Of a stretch of 64,000 bases of DNA, positions 1-9,417 are shown in pieces. Below the pieces are notes generated by a model. That model ran no database searches. It worked only from the letters and a program-made list of their open reading frames with translations, and was not told where the DNA came from. The stretch covers positions 461,050-525,049 of the forward strand of contig NZ_CP119560.1 of the NCBI RefSeq assembly GCF_029278565.1, read 5' to 3'. Origin of the DNA: Haloarcula halophila. GTDB lineage: Archaea > Halobacteriota > Halobacteria > Halobacteriales > Haloarculaceae. The position numbers were made by a program, and so were the translations under genes. Position 1 is the first letter of the stretch. Each line of letters starts with the position of its first letter.

Positions 1-55
1 TCCCCCTCCCTTCGGTGGCGATTCAGTGTTCTCGTTGTGTGCCCACTGTCCACAT

Positions 56-1798
56 ATGAGTCAAGACGGACTCGAGCCGGCGAGTGAGACGCCGAGCGAC
101 GAGTGGCTCTCGTATCAGGGTGCCCCGACCGGGACGGAGATCGAGTGTGAGGGGTGGCGACAGGAGGCCGCCCTCCGCATGCTCAACAACAACCTCGACC
201 CCGAAGTCGCCGAAGACCCCGAAAACCTCGTCGTCTACGGCGGGGCCGGACGCGCGGCCCGCTCGTGGGACGCCTACGACGCCATCCTCTCCGAGCTTCG
301 GGACCTCGGTGACGAGGAGACACTGCTCGTCCAGTCTGGCAAGCCTGTCGGCCGGTTCCCAACACACGAGCGGGCCCCGCGAGTGCTCATCGCGAACTCG
401 AATCTCGTCGGGAACTGGGACAACTGGGACCACTTCCACGAACTCGAAGCCGACGGGAAGATCATGTACGGGCAGATGACAGCCGGTTCGTGGGCCTACA
501 TCGGGACCCAAGGTATCATCCAGGGGACCTACGAGACGCTGGCCGAACTCGCCAGGCAGGAGTACGACGGCGATCTCCGCGGGAACACCGTCGTCACCTC
601 CGGCCTGGGCGGGATGAGCGGCGCACAGCCGCTCGCGGTGACGATGAACTACGGCGTCTGTATCGTCGCCGAAATCGACGAGTCGTGTATCGACCGGCGC
701 ATCGAGACCGGCTACTGCATGGAGAAAGTCGAGACGCTCGACGAGGCCATCGAGCGCGCGACGGAAGCGGCCGAGGCGGGCGAGCCCTACAGCGTCGGCG
801 TCCACATGAACGCCGCCGAGATGCTCGAGGAGATGCTGGAGCGGGATTTCGTCCCCGACGTCATCACCGACCAGACCAGCGCCCACGACGTGATGGAGGG
901 GTACTACCCGGCGGGATACACGACCGAGGAGGCCGACACCCTCCGCGAACGGGACCCCGACCGCTACCGCGAGGAGAGCCTCGACACGATGGAGCGACAC
1001 CTCGACGCTATCCTGACGATGCAGGACCGCGGCGCGGTCGCGTTCGAGTACGGTAACAACATCCGCGGACAGGTACAGGAACACCGCGACCGGGACGACG
1101 CCTTCGACTTCCCAGGGTTCGTGCCGGCGTACATCCGCCCACAGTTCTGTCGGGGCCGGGGTCCGTTCCGCTGGGCGGCCCTCTCGGGGGACCCCGAAGA
1201 CATCCGCCGCACCGACGAGGCGATCCTGGAGTTGTTCCCCGAGAAAGAGCGTCTCGCACGCTGGATCGACCTCGCCCAAGAGCAAGTGCAGTTCCAGGGG
1301 CTACCCAGTCGCGTCTGCTGGCTCGGGTACAACACCGACAGCGAGGGCGACGAAGCCGAAGACTCCCTGACCGAGCGTGCCCGCTTTGCCCTCCGCATCA
1401 ACGAACTGGTCGCCGAGGGGGAGATATCCGCACCCGTCGTCGTCACGCGGGACCACCTCGACGCGGGCAGCGTCGCCAGCCCGTTCCGCGAGACCGAGGA
1501 CATGAAAGACGGGACCGACGCCGTCGCCGACTGGCCCATCCTCAACGCCCTCCTGAACTGCGCCGCCGGCGCCGACATCGTCAGCGTCCACGACGGCGGC
1601 GGCGTCGGTATCGGTAACTCACTGCACGCGAACAACCACGTCGTCCTCGACGGCTCGGAACTGGCCGAGGAGAAGGCCCGCCGTGTCTTCACGACCGACC
1701 CAGGCATGGGCGTCGTCCGCCACGCCGACGCCGGCTACGAGGAGGCCATCGACGAGGCCGAGGAGTCCGACGTGCAGATCCCCATGCGGGACAACTGA
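56..1798 (+). CDS. hutU: Urocanate hydratase (urocanase)
   Basis: Cytoplasmic NAD+-dependent enzyme that converts urocanate to 4-imidazolone-5-propionate, step two of histidine degradation. The 580-residue product carries family signatures along its length: [17 protein letters not shown] near the N terminus, the glycine-rich NAD-binding GLGGMSGAQ, and [17 protein letters not shown] with the expected active-site cysteine at about residue 365. The ATG at 56 was chosen over an in-frame GTG at 26 because typical family N termini begin near MSQDGLEP. It is followed 52 bp downstream by hutI, so the two are probably co-transcribed. hutG and hutH are not adjacent downstream. Identification is secure. 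Confidence 0.97.
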   Translation: MSQDGLEPASETPSDEWLSYQGAPTGTEIECEGWRQEAALRMLNNNLDPEVAEDPENLVVYGGAGRAARSWDAYDAILSELRDLGDEETLLVQSGKPVGRFPTHERAPRVLIANSNLVGNWDNWDHFHELEADGKIMYGQMTAGSWAYIGTQGIIQGTYETLAELARQEYDGDLRGNTVVTSGLGGMSGAQPLAVTMNYGVCIVAEIDESCIDRRIETGYCMEKVETLDEAIERATEAAEAGEPYSVGVHMNAAEMLEEMLERDFVPDVITDQTSAHDVMEGYYPAGYTTEEADTLRERDPDRYREESLDTMERHLDAILTMQDRGAVAFEYGNNIRGQVQEHRDRDDAFDFPGFVPAYIRPQFCRGRGPFRWAALSGDPEDIRRTDEAILELFPEKERLARWIDLAQEQVQFQGLPSRVCWLGYNTDSEGDEAEDSLTERARFALRINELVAEGEISAPVVVTRDHLDAGSVASPFRETEDMKDGTDAVADWPILNALLNCAAGADIVSVHDGGGVGIGNSLHANNHVVLDGSELAEEKARRVFTTDPGMGVVRHADAGYEEAIDEAEESDVQIPMRDN

Positions 1799-1850
1799 GC
1801 ATGACGCCGACACACCATTCAACGTTGGTACCGGCGTTTTGGGGACAGGC

Positions 1851-3071
1851 ATGACCTACACCGTCGTTCACGATGCGGGCGAGGTCGTCACCGGTCCGGC
1901 CGACGGGGACCGCACCCTCGATACGTTGACAGACGCGGCCGTCGTAATCGAGGACGGGACGGTCAGCGAAGTTGGGCCATCGGACGAAATAACCGCGGAC
2001 TACCCGCCGGAAAACGCCGACACCGCCGTCGACGCCGACGGGAACTGCGTCCTCCCCGGCTTCGTCGACTCGCATACCCACGCGCTGTTCGCCGGTGACC
2101 GGTCCGACGAGTTCGAGGCGAAGCTCTCGGGCAAATCGTATCAGGACATCCTCGCTGACGGCGGGGGCATCCTCCGAACCGTTCGGAACGTCCGCGAGGC
2201 CACCGACATGGAACTCGCCGAGGGGCTCCGGGCCCGCCTCGACGTGATGCTGGAACACGGGACGACGACGGCCGAGGTGAAGTCTGGCTACGGTCTGGAC
2301 ACGGAAACCGAGCTGCGGATGCTCTCGGTCATCGATCGTGTCGACGAGACACATCCGGTCGATCTCGTTCCGACCTTTATGGGTGCACACGCGGTTCCCG
2401 AGGACGTGACCTCCGAGGCGTACACGGAGTCGGTACTCACTGAGCAACTCCCCGCGGTGGCCGACCAGGGTATCGCGCAGTTCTGTGACGTGTTCTGTGA
2501 GGCGGACGTCTTCTCCGTCGAGCAGTCCCGCCGAATCCTCGAAGCCGGCCGGGAGCATTCGCTCACACCGAAGATTCATGCCGACGAGTTTACGCGGCTG
2601 GGCGGGTCACAGCTCGCGGCCGATCTGTCGGCGGCCAGCGCCGACCACCTGCTTCAGTCGACGCCGGAGGACGCAGCCCGTCTCGTCGACAGCGGCGTGA
2701 CGCCCGTGTTCCTCCCCGGAACTGCGTTCGGCCTCGACGGGGAGTACCCGGCACTGGAGCCGTTCCGGGAGCGGGAGACGCTGCCGGCTGTCGCGACCGA
2801 CTTCAACCCCAACTGCTACGCGCCGACGCTCGGGTTCGCAGCGACACTCGCCTGTGTCGGTATCGGCATGACGCCCGCCGAAGCGATACTCAGTATCACC
2901 GAGCGCGGTGCCGCCGCGATCGAGAGCTCCGACGGCAGCGGGACCGTCCGCCCCGGCGCACCCGGCGACCTGGTTGTCCTCGACGCCCCGTCGTATCGAC
3001 ATCTCCCCTACAAGTACGATGTCGATCTCGTCGAGACGGTCCTCAAGAACGGCAGCGTGATTCGATCCTGA
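1851..3071 (+). CDS. hutI: Imidazolonepropionase
   Basis: Amidohydrolase-superfamily metalloenzyme that hydrolyses 4-imidazolone-5-propionate to N-formimino-L-glutamate, the step after HutU. The 406-residue product shows the metal-binding SHTHALFAG motif near residues 75-85, the substrate-pocket segment with SGKSYQDIL and GGGI, KIHADEF for a second metal ligand, and the late TDFNPN. The open frame extends upstream into hutU, but that extension has no family similarity. ATG 1851 (MTYTVVHDAGEVV) gives the usual length. It sits directly behind hutU, where many haloarchaea place hutG. The rest of the pathway is not in the window. Confidence 0.96.
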   Translation: MTYTVVHDAGEVVTGPADGDRTLDTLTDAAVVIEDGTVSEVGPSDEITADYPPENADTAVDADGNCVLPGFVDSHTHALFAGDRSDEFEAKLSGKSYQDILADGGGILRTVRNVREATDMELAEGLRARLDVMLEHGTTTAEVKSGYGLDTETELRMLSVIDRVDETHPVDLVPTFMGAHAVPEDVTSEAYTESVLTEQLPAVADQGIAQFCDVFCEADVFSVEQSRRILEAGREHSLTPKIHADEFTRLGGSQLAADLSAASADHLLQSTPEDAARLVDSGVTPVFLPGTAFGLDGEYPALEPFRERETLPAVATDFNPNCYAPTLGFAATLACVGIGMTPAEAILSITERGAAAIESSDGSGTVRPGAPGDLVVLDAPSYRHLPYKYDVDLVETVLKNGSVIRS

Positions 3072-3232
3072 ACGTGCCCATCGAGGTCAGCCTGGCATAG
3101 AGCAGTTCCAGGCTTGCCCTTCCACCGACCGACGTGGGCCACGAGCGTTGTCAGTCCTGCAGTCAGCACTCGGTAAGTGTGGCTAACCCGTTCGATGTCC
3201 CGATGAGAGCAGAGGACTCAGAACCGGTCTAC

Positions 3233-4126
3233 TCAGGAGAGATGGCTGCGGAGTGCGTCGGTTACCTCGTCTCGTTCGTGGTGGACCCAGTGCGAAGCAT
3301 CCGGAAACGTCCGTAACCGACCGGTGGCACAGTACTCCATACTCCGTTCGGCCATCGAGGAAACGAGCGCGATGTCGTCTTCGCCCCAACAGAGCAGCGT
3401 GGGCTGGGTGACGCTGGCACGAAGTGGGTGTTCCGATCTGCGGAATCCACGGTACCAGTGGATCCGTGGTCGAATACCGGTGTGCTGCCAGGCTGCCCTG
3501 TAGTAGTCGATCGTCTCCTGGTCGAACGTGCCGGGATTCGACGTCAGTTCGAGCGAGTCGACCATGTTGTCCATTCCGTTCCGCGCCAACAGCCATTCGG
3601 GCAGTATCGGAAGCTGGTAGAACCAGACGTACCAGCTCCGGAGGAGCTGTCGGGGACTGGACCGGAGCGTCTCCCGATACACTGTCGGGTGCGGCACGTT
3701 GAGGATCCCGAGTCGGTCGACGAGCGACGGGCGCCGGAGTGCGAGATGCCAGGCGACGAACCCGCCGAAGTCGTGTCCCACGACGTGGGCCGACCCTCGG
3801 CCCTCACTGTCGATCAGGTCGGCGACATCCGCGACCAGTTCCGAGAGCCGATAGGCGTCGATGCTATCGGGTGCCTCGCTCAGATTGCACCCCCGCTGGT
3901 CCGGGACGACCACGCGGAAGCCCGCGTCAACGAGGGGGCGAATCTGGTCGCGCCAGCCGTACCAGAAGTCGGGGTGCCCGTGCAGTAAGACGACCAGTGG
4001 CGCGTCGGGGTCGCCAGCAGTGACGACGTGTAACTCAACGTCGTTCACCGCCCGATAGGAGGACTCGATCTCGCTGCCAGTCAGTAACGAGGCGTCAGTC
4101 TCGGGGTGTGATCTCGTGACCGACAT
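3233..4126 (-). CDS. Alpha/beta hydrolase, epoxide hydrolase-like
   Basis: A cytoplasmic alpha/beta-hydrolase of about 297 residues. The oxyanion-hole motif HGHPDFWYGW is followed by the nucleophile elbow GHDFGG, where an Asp rather than a Ser is typical of epoxide hydrolases and haloalkane dehalogenases. The later GEDD supplies the acidic residue and DASHWVHHE the catalytic His. A PDQRGCNLSEAP segment matches the epoxide hydrolase group. The substrate cannot be told from sequence. The internal ATG at 4126 (MSVTRSHPE) is preferred over the upstream start at 4219 because the extra 31 residues look non-conserved. It is convergent with hutI and has no operon partner. Confidence 0.88.
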   Translation of the reverse strand: MSVTRSHPETDASLLTGSEIESSYRAVNDVELHVVTAGDPDAPLVVLLHGHPDFWYGWRDQIRPLVDAGFRVVVPDQRGCNLSEAPDSIDAYRLSELVADVADLIDSEGRGSAHVVGHDFGGFVAWHLALRRPSLVDRLGILNVPHPTVYRETLRSSPRQLLRSWYVWFYQLPILPEWLLARNGMDNMVDSLELTSNPGTFDQETIDYYRAAWQHTGIRPRIHWYRGFRRSEHPLRASVTQPTLLCWGEDDIALVSSMAERSMEYCATGRLRTFPDASHWVHHERDEVTDALRSHLS

Positions 4127-4342
4127 CAGTATCGACTCGAACCGGCGACCGTGGTTGGATGCAGTCCATCGAACATAGCTGTCTCCTGTTGCAGACGAAC
4201 GTACGCCGTGTCGTTCCATACGGCGATTGCCCCATCCGTGGGGCTACTTATGAGCCAGCGGCTCGATCCCGATACCTGACCACAGCAATGCGTGGGAGCC
4301 GTCGATCACCGTGGGCCCGTTGCGTTCACCGACGACACTCCC

Positions 4343-4999
4343 TCACTGGACGATCTCGCTGAATACCCGGTGCTCGGCTTTACGAAGGTGTTCGCCGACG
4401 GTTCCGGGTCTGATACCGACGACATCGCTGATATCCTCCAGTGATGCCTGACGGGGCTCGTCGTAGTAGCCCAGCTCCACCGCCGTCTCCAGAACTTCCT
4501 CCTGTCGATCGGTGATCATCCTGCTGAACGTCGACCCGTCGGACTCGTACTCGCCTGTCTGGAGGACGTCGACGTCCATGTAGTCGACACTCTCGACGTA
4601 ATCGTACAAGTCGCTGAAGACATCGTCGGTCCCGAGATACGTGACCTTGAGAGTATCGTCAGCGGTGAACCGGATCGGGGTGTCGAGTACCAGCGGCGAC
4701 TCTCGTTGGAGTTGCAACGAGTTGCGAACCACTTCTGTCGGTTCGAACTGACTGACAGCCATCCAGGGGTCCTCTCCAGCAGTGAGATAGCTGCTGACGT
4801 GTGGGGAACGCTCCATGATCTCTCTGTACTGCTCCTGATCGCCGCTTGCCTCAGCTAACAACAGGACGGTCTCGTCGGTGAGCAGTTCGACGTGATGGAT
4901 CGCCCGGCGCTGGATAGACTGTGCAGCCGTCAACTCCTCGCCGAGTGGGTGGAATGCGCTCTCTCCCTTGGGCTCGACTAACAGGGTGAGATATCGCAT
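4343..4999 (-). CDS. Bat-type HTH-10 transcriptional regulator
   Basis: A 218-residue haloarchaeal regulator. The N-terminal two thirds is the poorly conserved sensory half seen in small bacterioopsin-activator-like proteins. The C terminus carries the HTH-10 signature: TDRQEEVLETAVELGYYDEP, then a helix-turn-helix around ISDVVGIRPGTVGEHLRKAE. It is divergent from the orphan nuoCD gene, with a 115-bp gap that contains an AT-rich TTATAT box at 5048-5053, so it may control that gene. That regulatory link is inference from position. Ligand and targets are unknown. Confidence 0.9.
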   Translation of the reverse strand: MRYLTLLVEPKGESAFHPLGEELTAAQSIQRRAIHHVELLTDETVLLLAEASGDQEQYREIMERSPHVSSYLTAGEDPWMAVSQFEPTEVVRNSLQLQRESPLVLDTPIRFTADDTLKVTYLGTDDVFSDLYDYVESVDYMDVDVLQTGEYESDGSTFSRMITDRQEEVLETAVELGYYDEPRQASLEDISDVVGIRPGTVGEHLRKAEHRVFSEIVQ

Positions 5000-5114
5000 A
5001 CATCGCCTTCGAGGAGCTGTAAGTAAACTGCTGGGGAGAGCGGTTACTTATATTCCACCACTGGTGAGGCAGTTCGGCTACGCGACTCAGCCGTCAACAG
5101 CCACCAGATAGGCG

Positions 5115-6755
5115 ATGCAACAGCAACGAATCTCACCCGAGGAGCAACTCATAGACAGTGTCGTCACAGCACTCGACGACGATATCGTCGGCCGTGAGTC
5201 ACACGAGAACGCCCCAGCAGTCGTGGTCCGCGCCGACAGTGTCGAGAGCGTCCTTTCGACGCTCCGTGCGGAGGTAGGCCTCGACCACTGCTCGTGCGTG
5301 ACTGCCCAGGAGTACGACGACCGCTTCGAGACGATCTATCACCTCACCAGCTACGATGACCGAACACAGGAGCTGTCGGTCGTCGTCCCGACCGCGAAGG
5401 ACGACCCGATCAGCGAGTCTGGCACCTCGGTCTACCGAACGGCCGAGTGGCACGAACGAGAGGCCTACGACCTCGTGGGGATCGAGTACGAGGACCACCC
5501 GGACTTGCGTCGCATCCTCCTGCCGGAGACCTGGCAGGGGCATCCACTGTCGGACGACTACGACCAGACCCAGCCACAGATCGTCCCCCTTCGCGAGAAC
5601 GCGAACCCCTTGGCGGATGACCGCCGTGACGGAGCCGACACGATGCATCTCAACATCGGCCCACATCATCCCTCGACCCACGGGGTCCTCCACCTGAACG
5701 TGACGCTGGACGGGGAGACTGTCGCCGCTGTCGAGCCGGACATCGGGTACATCCACCGCTGCGAGGAGCAGATGTGCGAGAAGGGGACCTACCGCCACCA
5801 GATCATGCCCTACCCCGACCGCTGGGACTGGGGCGGCGCAGGGCTCCTCAACGAGTGGGCATACGCCCGCACGATCGAAGATCTGGCTGACATCGAGGTC
5901 CCCGAGTACGCCCAGGTGATCCGGACGATGAGCGCCGAACTGTCGCGTATCCTCTCGCACTTCCTGTTTACTGCGATGTACGCACTGGACGTCAGCGGCG
6001 AGTTCACAGCGACCTTCATGTATGGCTTCCGGGACCGAGAGGTCGTCGAGGACCTGTTGGAGGACCTGACTGGCCAGCGCATGATGTTCAACTACTTCCG
6101 GGTCGGTGGTGTCGCCTGGGATGTTCCCGAACCCCGTGAGGAGTTTTTCGAGCGGGTCCGTGCCTTCGTCGACGACCTCCCGGGGAAGCTCGGAGAGTAC
6201 CACGATCTGCTGACGAGCAACGAGACGTTCCAGCTCCGCTGTGTCGGCACCGGCGAACTCCCGCCCGAAGTCGCAAAGCAGTACGGTGTCACCGGCCCAG
6301 TCGCTCGTGGGTCCGGCATCGACTACGATCTTCGACGGGACGATCCGTATGGCTACTACGACAATCTGGACTGGAACGTCGTCACCGAGAACGACTGCGA
6401 TAACTTCTCCCGTGTCCTCGTCCGGTTACGAGAGATCGAGGAATCCGCGGCGATCGTCGAGCAGTGCGTCGATCTCCTCGAAGACTGGCCCGACGACGAC
6501 CGGGCTCTCCAGGCCAACGTTCCGCGGACACTGAAGCCCTCGGGTGAATGCTACAGGGCCGTCGAGGGTGCGAAGGGTGAACTGGGGATCTATATCCGCG
6601 CAGACGGCACCGAAACCCCCGCTCGGTTCAAGATCCGGGGGCCGTCGTTCTCGAACTTGTCGGCGCTCTCCGCGATGGCAAAGGGCGAGTCCGTCGCTGA
6701 TCTCGTCGCGACGCTGGGGAGCCTCGACACCATAATGGGAGAAGTGGACCGATGA
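5115..6755 (+). CDS. nuoCD: Orphan fused NADH-quinone oxidoreductase subunit NuoCD
   Basis: A 546-residue protein with a NuoC (30 kDa) domain at about 30-150 and a NuoD (49 kDa) domain from about 177. NuoD hallmarks are present: PHHPSTHG at the quinone cavity, IGYIHRCEEQMCEKGTYRH, RGSGIDYDLRRDDPYGYYD and the C-terminal LGSLDTIMGEVDR. In complex I these subunits line the quinone-binding arm. The CD fusion is the usual haloarchaeal form, but the other nuo subunits are absent here: the gene stands between regulators. It is therefore probably a second, diverged copy. Whether it joins complex I, a hydrogenase-like module or nothing is unknown. ATG 5115 gives the full NuoC start. Confidence 0.93.
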   Translation: MQQQRISPEEQLIDSVVTALDDDIVGRESHENAPAVVVRADSVESVLSTLRAEVGLDHCSCVTAQEYDDRFETIYHLTSYDDRTQELSVVVPTAKDDPISESGTSVYRTAEWHEREAYDLVGIEYEDHPDLRRILLPETWQGHPLSDDYDQTQPQIVPLRENANPLADDRRDGADTMHLNIGPHHPSTHGVLHLNVTLDGETVAAVEPDIGYIHRCEEQMCEKGTYRHQIMPYPDRWDWGGAGLLNEWAYARTIEDLADIEVPEYAQVIRTMSAELSRILSHFLFTAMYALDVSGEFTATFMYGFRDREVVEDLLEDLTGQRMMFNYFRVGGVAWDVPEPREEFFERVRAFVDDLPGKLGEYHDLLTSNETFQLRCVGTGELPPEVAKQYGVTGPVARGSGIDYDLRRDDPYGYYDNLDWNVVTENDCDNFSRVLVRLREIEESAAIVEQCVDLLEDWPDDDRALQANVPRTLKPSGECYRAVEGAKGELGIYIRADGTETPARFKIRGPSFSNLSALSAMAKGESVADLVATLGSLDTIMGEVDR

Positions 6756-6901
6756 CAACACCTCCCTCGCTACGCACGGTTTTGGCCCTCACCTGGCCAG
6801 TCGATGCCCACGATAGGGGCTAGTAGTATAGCCTGTCTTCGGCGACGGCATCGACAGGTGTAGTGGAATCGTTTCAGTGGGGTGGTAGCCAACACAGGTC
6901 T

Positions 6902-7309
6902 ATGAGTCACCTGCTCCCACAGAAACCACACGTGGACCGGCCAGCGCCGGACTCCCGGATCGTCACCCTCGACGACGAGGATGCAGACGAAGTATTTGCC
7001 GCGCTCGGATCAGATGTCAGCCGAGCCGTACTGGCAGAACTGTATCGCGATCCAGCGACGCAATCGGAACTTGCTGAACGGGTCGACACCTCCATCCAGA
7101 ACATCGGCTATCACGTCGGAAAACTCCTCGAGGCGGACCTCATAACCGTCGTCGAGCAGTGGTATTCGGAAAACGGTGCCAAGATGGACGTCTTCGCTCC
7201 GGCTGGAGCCCCGCTAGTCCTTGTCGCCGGCGGTCACGAGCGGAGTGTAACCGTCGAGAAGAACACGACTGCTTCGACAGTAGACGGTTTGGCGAACAGC
7301 GACGACTGA
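6902..7309 (+). CDS. Winged-helix (ArsR-like) transcriptional regulator
   Basis: A 135-residue protein. Residues about 25-95 form an ArsR-type winged helix: DVSRAVLAELYRDPATQSELAERVDTSIQNIGYH followed by VGKLLEADLI and a wing around EQWYSENGAKMDVFAPA. The C-terminal tail is short and unremarkable. No metal-binding cysteines are visible, so it is not a classical metal sensor. ATG 6902 was chosen over an upstream GTG at 6863 because the conserved region starts only after residue 25. It lies 146 bp after nuoCD in the same direction. Target unknown. Confidence 0.85.
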   Translation: MSHLLPQKPHVDRPAPDSRIVTLDDEDADEVFAALGSDVSRAVLAELYRDPATQSELAERVDTSIQNIGYHVGKLLEADLITVVEQWYSENGAKMDVFAPAGAPLVLVAGGHERSVTVEKNTTASTVDGLANSDD

Positions 7310-7392
7310 CGTTGGGTCTGGTGGTGAAAGAGCAGGACGCCAGCAACCCGCCTTACGCTCCATCGGACACTGCGACCTTTGCAGTGAGAGCT

Positions 7393-7776
7393 TCAGTCAC
7401 CAGAGACCGAGGGTCGCGACTCGGTCGAGGAGTGGTCTGCTTCTCTGAACGTCATCGTGAGTCCGTCGACGGTCATCTCTAGGGCAAGCGATTCGAAGTC
7501 CGTTCTGAAGACGGTCCGATGGTGACCATCGCCATCGTACTGCATCTCCGTCTCGACCAGTCCTGCCTCCTGGAGGGCATTCAACCGTCGATACACCGTC
7601 GCCCGGGAAGCGCCACATTCGACTGCGATGTCGCGGGCGGGCTTGGCATCTGTACTGATCGCCTCCAGGATTTGCTGAGCGTATGCCGCGTTGAGACGTG
7701 TGAGAATCTCGCTTGACGGGAGCGTGTCGGCTTCCCTCTCTGAGTCATCGGTCGTTGTCGTGTCGGTGATTGACAT
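7393..7776 (-). CDS. Haloarchaeal HTH regulator
   Basis: A 127-residue protein with a central helix-turn-helix: AYAQQILEAISTDAKPARDIAVECGAS followed by the recognition helix RATVYRRLNALQEAGLVE, then a beta-rich wing (GHHRTVFRTDFESLALEM). This organisation is common in small haloarchaeal regulators. Its 3' end faces the winged-helix gene that ends at 7309. It is divergent from the FAD-fold gene at 8101 and separated from it by 324 bp, which may hold a shared regulatory region. The function is assigned only at the level of DNA binding. Confidence 0.82.
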   Translation of the reverse strand: MSITDTTTTDDSEREADTLPSSEILTRLNAAYAQQILEAISTDAKPARDIAVECGASRATVYRRLNALQEAGLVETEMQYDGDGHHRTVFRTDFESLALEMTVDGLTMTFREADHSSTESRPSVSGD

Positions 7777-8100
7777 GGTCGTGCTCTGAGTAAGACTGTG
7801 TCACGACACCCTCCCAAACCTACTGTCAACTGACGTTGTCTCGCAGACGACTCCCGGGCTATTAGTATTACGTTGTGAATCGATGACACACGATACAGCC
7901 ACCCCCACTTCCACCGTTCGGTGTTGCGGTCAGTGAAACACGGAGTGGGGGCTTAGATGTGAGGCGAACCGATCGGAAAACTGTATGCGGATTCGTCGGC
8001 TCTCTGGACGGCGTCGCCACCTCATACCCCCCTTGGACGCATCGACCTCCGACAGCGGACGTCGCTACTCCCGTCCCAGTAGACGAGGGAGTCCAACGCG
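7777..8100. other. Intergenic region between divergent genes
   Basis: No coding frame on either strand has haloarchaeal codon character. An AT-rich stretch (ctattagtattacgttg, near 7860-7876) is a plausible promoter element for one of the divergent genes. Nothing else was recognised. Confidence 0.5.
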
Positions 8101-9417
8101 ATGACCACTGACCAGTCCCCGGACTCGACGGCTAGTGGCGCAACTGACGGGGGAGCCGAGTCGGCCACTCAGCGAGAGGGGCGTACCCCCGACAGCGTCG
8201 CGGAACAGAACTGGCTACTGGAAACGGACGACAGTGCCCCCCGTCGCGATAGACAGGTACTCGTTGTGGGAGAGACCGTCGTCGGGCGTACACTCACCCT
8301 CTTGCTCCATCGAGAGGGCTACGATCCACTACTCGTGCGCCAGTCCAGTGACTCTATCGAGTCGCGAGCGACGTTCCTCCCTCAGCCAGCGTGTCGGGTC
8401 ATGGACTCGCTCGCGATCGACACAGCCTCGTCGGACCACGGGGTTCCAGTCCAGCGTGTCTCGTTCGAACAGGGCAGGACCTCGGCGAAACCGTCGTCTG
8501 TCACCACGGCGGCCAGTAGCCCGGGCGATCCCGGCGCGGTTGTCGTGGATACGCCGTGGCTCACAGACGCGCTGGAGGCGACGCTTCCGGATCGACACCG
8601 CAGTACTGATCGCGCTCTCGCCACGCTCTCGCCACGAGACGATGGGTTGGAAGTCACGTTCGAGGACGGCATCACCGAGTGGTTCGACGTGCTCGTCGAT
8701 GCCACTCTCGACGGTGTGGCACACGGGCGGACACGCACCACCGAACCAGCTACAGCGACGCTGGCACAGTACGAGGCGGTGGCCGACACGCAGCCGGTCG
8801 ACTCGCGACAGGTTCGGGAGGCCTGGTATTCGAACGCTTTCGTGCAACGACTCCCCGTTTCCGGCGGCGAGGCAACCCTCGTCCGTCTCACAGTTCCACA
8901 GACAGCAGTTGAGTCGATCTCGCCCAGCGAGGGATTCCACGCCCTGAACGACGAAGGCGGTCCCGAAATCGGGGGCGGGCTTCCACCTGTAGACGAGTGG
9001 GAGTCGACCGTCGTTCGACAGTGTGTCGACTGTGGAGACAGCGACCGGACACTGTGGGGGGGCGATCGGATCGTGTCATGTGGTCCAGCGGCCTATCCAA
9101 CAGCGCCGGCAACCGGGTTTTCACCCTGGTTCGGCATCGAGAGTGGTCGCAGATTGCTCTCCGAACTGACGCGCCGGAACCGCTCGGTGTCGGACGTGAT
9201 CGATGCGTACACGCGCCAGCGACACCAGCGACTCGGCACGCTTCGACGGACAGTCCAAGAGACACGGGAAGCCCACGCGTACCCGGTTCTGGAATCGGCC
9301 CCGACGGTACTGGAGCGGGTCGCTGAACTCCGACAACTGGCGCTGGGGTCGTTCCTCGATAGTCGGTTACGGGCGATCCAGTGGGGGAGCCAGACCCTCC
9401 CTGACCAGTCTCGGTAG
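8101..9417 (+). CDS. FAD-binding monooxygenase-like protein, degenerate
   Basis: A 438-residue protein with an acidic low-complexity N-terminal tail (about 50 residues), then a Rossmann-like strand-turn-helix VLVVGETVVGRTLTLLLHREGYDPLLV. The GxGxxG dinucleotide motif is degraded to GETVVG. Later segments such as WFDVLVDATLDGVAHGRT and GDRIVSCGPAAYPTAPATGFSPWFGIESGRR resemble the second FAD motif and GD box of PHBH-fold monooxygenases, though the GD aspartate region is weak. Flavin binding is uncertain and it may be a structural relative. Its stop codon abuts the stop of the convergent giant PAS gene with no spacer. Confidence 0.7.
   Translation: MTTDQSPDSTASGATDGGAESATQREGRTPDSVAEQNWLLETDDSAPRRDRQVLVVGETVVGRTLTLLLHREGYDPLLVRQSSDSIESRATFLPQPACRVMDSLAIDTASSDHGVPVQRVSFEQGRTSAKPSSVTTAASSPGDPGAVVVDTPWLTDALEATLPDRHRSTDRALATLSPRDDGLEVTFEDGITEWFDVLVDATLDGVAHGRTRTTEPATATLAQYEAVADTQPVDSRQVREAWYSNAFVQRLPVSGGEATLVRLTVPQTAVESISPSEGFHALNDEGGPEIGGGLPPVDEWESTVVRQCVDCGDSDRTLWGGDRIVSCGPAAYPTAPATGFSPWFGIESGRRLLSELTRRNRSVSDVIDAYTRQRHQRLGTLRRTVQETREAHAYPVLESAPTVLERVAELRQLALGSFLDSRLRAIQWGSQTLPDQSR

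Noticed and set aside
23..1285. Long minus-strand open frame of 420 residues opposite hutU
   Set aside because: It lies wholly inside the securely identified hutU, has no motif, and reflects GC-rich codon bias on the opposite strand.
5199..6203. Minus-strand open frame opposite nuoCD
   Set aside because: It has no motif; the plus strand has intact NuoC and NuoD signatures.
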